Positions 7,255-9,242 of a stretch of DNA of 9,242 nucleotides are shown here, piece by piece. The notes below the pieces were generated by a model. It was not told the DNA's origin and made no database searches. It worked only from the letters and a program-made list of their open reading frames with translations. Source of the stretch: Chloroflexota bacterium. GTDB taxonomy: Bacteria > Chloroflexota > Limnocylindria > Limnocylindrales > CSP1-4. Where the stretch lies: positions 1 through 9,242 of the forward strand of contig JACCXQ010000320.1 in assembly GCA_013696945.1 (NCBI GenBank), written 5' to 3'. Positions within the stretch are counted from its first letter, which is position 1. Each line of letters starts with the position of its first letter. The position numbers and the translations under genes are program-made.

Positions 7255-8777
7255 GCCACGAGACAGCGGCTATCGACCACGAGGTCGCGCTGGCATGGGC
7301 GGAGCGGGTCGCCGAGCAGTGGACGCTCGATGCCTCCGGACGGGACACCCTGGTGGTCGAAGGGCTTCCGATGCGATGGCCTCTTCGGGTGGAGGTCTTC
7401 AACGTCCTTCGACGCCTCGCGATCGCGCAGCTTGGCGGATCCGACCCTTCAGGCAGCGGAACGACCCTGATGCTCAAGCGCTTCGGACTGGATCGAGCGG
7501 CCCGCGCGGCCGGAGTGCGTCTGGCGCGGCTGCCATCCGCCGAACCTGCGCGAGGCGGCGCCGACCGCCCGGTGGTCTTCATCTCGGAGATGGCCACCCC
7601 GTCCACGCTCGACCAGCTGCTACTCGTAGCCCGACACCTTCCGGCGGCGCTGGTCGTCCCACTCGTCGCTGACCCGCGCGCGGCATCCCCGTGGCGCTCC
7701 GCTGGACACACCCCGGTCAGCGCGAAGCTCGCGTGGCCGGACGAACGACGCATGCTTCGCAAGATGGGGGTTCACGTAGCCGACGCGTGGCGCGACGCCC
7801 GTACCTCGTTGGCGCCGCCTCGTTTACAGGACCATGACGTCCGGGCACCCTTCCTGAGGGCCGTCGCGCCACTGGTGACCAGGAGTGGCCCGTGGCTCTG
7901 GGCCGAGCGCGCAGCCCTCGAGATCGCGTTCGAGCGGCTCCGTCCTCGGATCGTGGTCATGGCCAGCGACCAGCACCGCATCGGCTGGTTGGCAAGTCGG
8001 GTGGCGGGCCAGATGGCCATCCCCAGTGTGGTGCTCCAGCACGGGCTGCCACAGGGACGGACCGGGTATGTGCCGGTCGTCGCGGACCATGTCGCGGTCT
8101 GGAGCGAGGCATCACGGGAGTGGTTCCTGGGCGAGGGGACGCCGGCCGCGCGGCTGGTCGTGACGGGCAGCCCGAGGCTCGACGGTCTCGTTCGGGTCGC
8201 CCGCGCACGGGAGAGAGCCAGCGAGCGAGGCCGTGGCGGTAGGCCCCAAGTCCTGCTCGCGCTGAGCCCCGGCGCGACGGAGCCTAACGAGCGGGTACTA
8301 CGACTCGTCCTCGATGCGTCGAAGGACCTGCCCCAGGCTCGTCTCGTCGTCAAGCTGCACCCCGGGAGCGGTGACTGGCGGTTCGTGCGCCGCGAGGTCG
8401 CACGGCTCGACGATGGCGTTCGATCGCGGGTCCGCATCGCGCATCGCGAACCGCTGGCGCCTCTGCTGTCGTGGGCGGACGTCACGGTCGTCCTGCGTAC
8501 CACCGTGGCGCTGGAATCGCTCGTTGCGGGCACGCCGGTGGTGGCGGCCGATGTCGGTGTCCCGTCCATCGCCGACCTGGAGCTGCGCGACCTGGACCTG
8601 GACCGAGCCGGGACCGCGACCGATCTGGCAGCACTCGTGCGCCGCCTCGCGGATCCGGATGAGCGACGAGCCTGGCTGGAGATCCGACGCGACCGGATCG
8701 AGCGACTCGCCGGCCCGGCCGACGGTCGCGCGGCTGAGCGGATCGCTCAGCTGTTGCTCGGTGCAGCACCTGGCTGA
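7251..8777 (+). CDS. GT-B fold polysaccharide transferase, TagF/KpsS-like
   Basis: A soluble protein of 508 residues that I cannot assign to a named enzyme. Residues 1-100 have no motif I recognise. From about 107 a Rossmann-type half begins (PVVFISEM), continuing to IVVMASDQH (234-242) and the linker VVLQHGLPQG (260-269). The second half has VVTGSPRLDGL (303-313), KLHPGSGD (368-375), and ADVTVVLRTTVALESLVAGTPVV (409-431, with Glu422), followed by a helical tail. His-Gly in the first half, His-Pro in the second, and a Glu before GTPVV match the layout of CDP-glycerol glycerophosphotransferases, KpsS-type Kdo transferases and related surface-polymer transferases. It probably adds a charged or unusual group to the glycan. 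The ATG overlaps the previous stop; a longer frame upstream lies over the ligase gene and is not real. The 3' end overlaps convergent pseI by 31 bases. Function: family-level only. Confidence 0.75.
   Translation: MSHETAAIDHEVALAWAERVAEQWTLDASGRDTLVVEGLPMRWPLRVEVFNVLRRLAIAQLGGSDPSGSGTTLMLKRFGLDRAARAAGVRLARLPSAEPARGGADRPVVFISEMATPSTLDQLLLVARHLPAALVVPLVADPRAASPWRSAGHTPVSAKLAWPDERRMLRKMGVHVADAWRDARTSLAPPRLQDHDVRAPFLRAVAPLVTRSGPWLWAERAALEIAFERLRPRIVVMASDQHRIGWLASRVAGQMAIPSVVLQHGLPQGRTGYVPVVADHVAVWSEASREWFLGEGTPAARLVVTGSPRLDGLVRVARARERASERGRGGRPQVLLALSPGATEPNERVLRLVLDASKDLPQARLVVKLHPGSGDWRFVRREVARLDDGVRSRVRIAHREPLAPLLSWADVTVVLRTTVALESLVAGTPVVAADVGVPSIADLELRDLDLDRAGTATDLAALVRRLADPDERRAWLEIRRDRIERLAGPADGRAAERIAQLLLGAAPG
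8747..8777. terminator. Inverted repeat spanning the convergent gene ends, possible two-way terminator
   Basis: TCAGC at 8747-8751 pairs with GCTGA at 8773-8777, each arm containing one gene's stop codon. Two G-U pairs extend the stem on the plus transcript. After a 1x2 internal loop, TGCT (8755-8758) pairs with AGCA (8765-8768) around a 6-base loop. The structure is modest, has no T-tract on either side, and is weaker on the minus transcript, where the wobble pairs become mismatches. Termination is inferred from placement only. Confidence 0.3.
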
Positions 8778-9242
8778 ACGCGTTCGCCCTGCTCGACCAG
8801 GTCCCAGCTGAGCGGCGTCCCCGCCCCGATCGTGCGTGCCGCCCGTGCCCCCAGGACCTCCGGGAGGTGGCGCGTGTGGAGTCCGTGGCCCGGTCGGATC
8901 GAGCGGACGTTCGAGGTCGTGAACGCTTCACCGGCCTCGACATCGGCGACCACGAAGAGCGACCGCCGAAGGATGCGGCTGCCCACCTCGGACGGGCTGG
9001 GGTCGTAGCGCTGCTGACCCAGCGCACGTTCGGCGGAGCGGATGGCATCGACCATGGCCGCGAACTCGGTGGCCTCGGTGGAGAAGCCGGAGTCCGGTGT
9101 CTCCTCATCGCGCGTCAGGGTCAGGTGCTTCTCGATGATGGCGGCGCCAAGGCTGACCGCGACAACCGGCGCGAGGCTGCCCATCGTGTGGTCGGAGAGC
9201 CCGACGGGAAGGCCCAGTCGCTCCGCGAGGTGCGGGATCGTG
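8747..9242 (-). CDS. pseI: Pseudaminic acid synthase, C-terminal half (5' end beyond window)
   Basis: Condenses phosphoenolpyruvate with 2,4-diacetamido-2,4,6-trideoxy-L-altrose to give pseudaminic acid, a nonulosonic acid of bacterial surfaces. The visible 164 residues cover the end of the NeuB-type TIM barrel and a complete SAF/antifreeze-like domain. GLSDHT and IEKHLTL carry the two metal-binding histidines of this synthase family. TPDSGFS follows and points to the PseI branch (typically TPDSAFS) rather than sialic or legionaminic acid synthases, which commonly carry a PDH in this place. The SAF domain starts at RRSLFVVADVEAGEAFT and includes NVRSIRPGHGL and GTPLSWDLV. The family is about 350 residues, so about half lies to the right of the window. 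It is transcribed toward the GT-B transferase and overlaps its end. Partner genes (pseB, C, F, G, H) are not in this window. Confidence 0.88.
   Translation of the reverse strand, partial: TIPHLAERLGLPVGLSDHTMGSLAPVVAVSLGAAIIEKHLTLTRDEETPDSGFSTEATEFAAMVDAIRSAERALGQQRYDPSPSEVGSRILRRSLFVVADVEAGEAFTTSNVRSIRPGHGLHTRHLPEVLGARAARTIGAGTPLSWDLVEQGERVQPGAAPSNS

Noticed and set aside
8409..8417. Asp-Asp-Gly in the GT-B transferase, resembling the bacterial sialyltransferase D/E-D-G motif
   Set aside because: It lies after the His-Pro motif, whereas sialyltransferases have it before, so it is likely coincidental and does not support a sialyltransferase call.
8747..9242. Reading the right-edge gene as N-acetylneuraminate synthase (neuB)
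   Set aside because: TPDSGFS and the SAF-domain wording fit the PseI branch better than NeuB. The visible half cannot exclude a divergent NeuB-family enzyme with certainty.

Overview
This is a high-GC bacterial window, almost fully coding, with strong G/C preference at third codon positions, GTG starts and few recognisable Shine-Dalgarno sites. It holds part of a surface-polysaccharide biosynthesis locus. The composition fits a GC-rich actinobacterial or Chloroflexota-type genome, but nothing here fixes the phylum. No RNA genes, mobile elements, CRISPR arrays or gene-free stretches over 300 bases were seen.

Layout. (1) Positions 1-3450 form a leftward unit, read from right to left: a GT4 glycosyltransferase of the DUF1972/rhamnosyltransferase type, then rfbA, rfbB and rfbD of the dTDP-L-rhamnose pathway. 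rfbD is cut by the left edge, and no rfbC is visible. (2) Positions 3451-3650 are a short divergent gap with a candidate leaderless promoter for the leftward unit. (3) Positions 3651-8777 form a tightly packed rightward unit: a zinc-ribbon SAM methyltransferase, a Wzx-like flippase, an O-antigen ligase/polymerase (Wzy_C-type) and a large GT-B transferase of the TagF/KpsS type. A 9-codon mini-ORF may couple the first two of these. (4) Positions 8747-9242 hold the C-terminal half of a leftward pseudaminic acid synthase (pseI). It overlaps the GT-B gene tail to tail by 31 bp, and that overlap is bounded by an inverted repeat.

Taken together, the genes would make activated L-rhamnose, add it with the DUF1972 transferase, modify a sugar with the methyltransferase, export the lipid-linked unit through the flippase, and polymerise or ligate it outside the membrane. 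pseI indicates that a nonulosonic acid of the pseudaminic type is also made nearby. The unassigned GT-B protein next to it is a candidate transferase for this sugar or for another charged group. The families are well supported. The sugar specificities and the joint product are inference.
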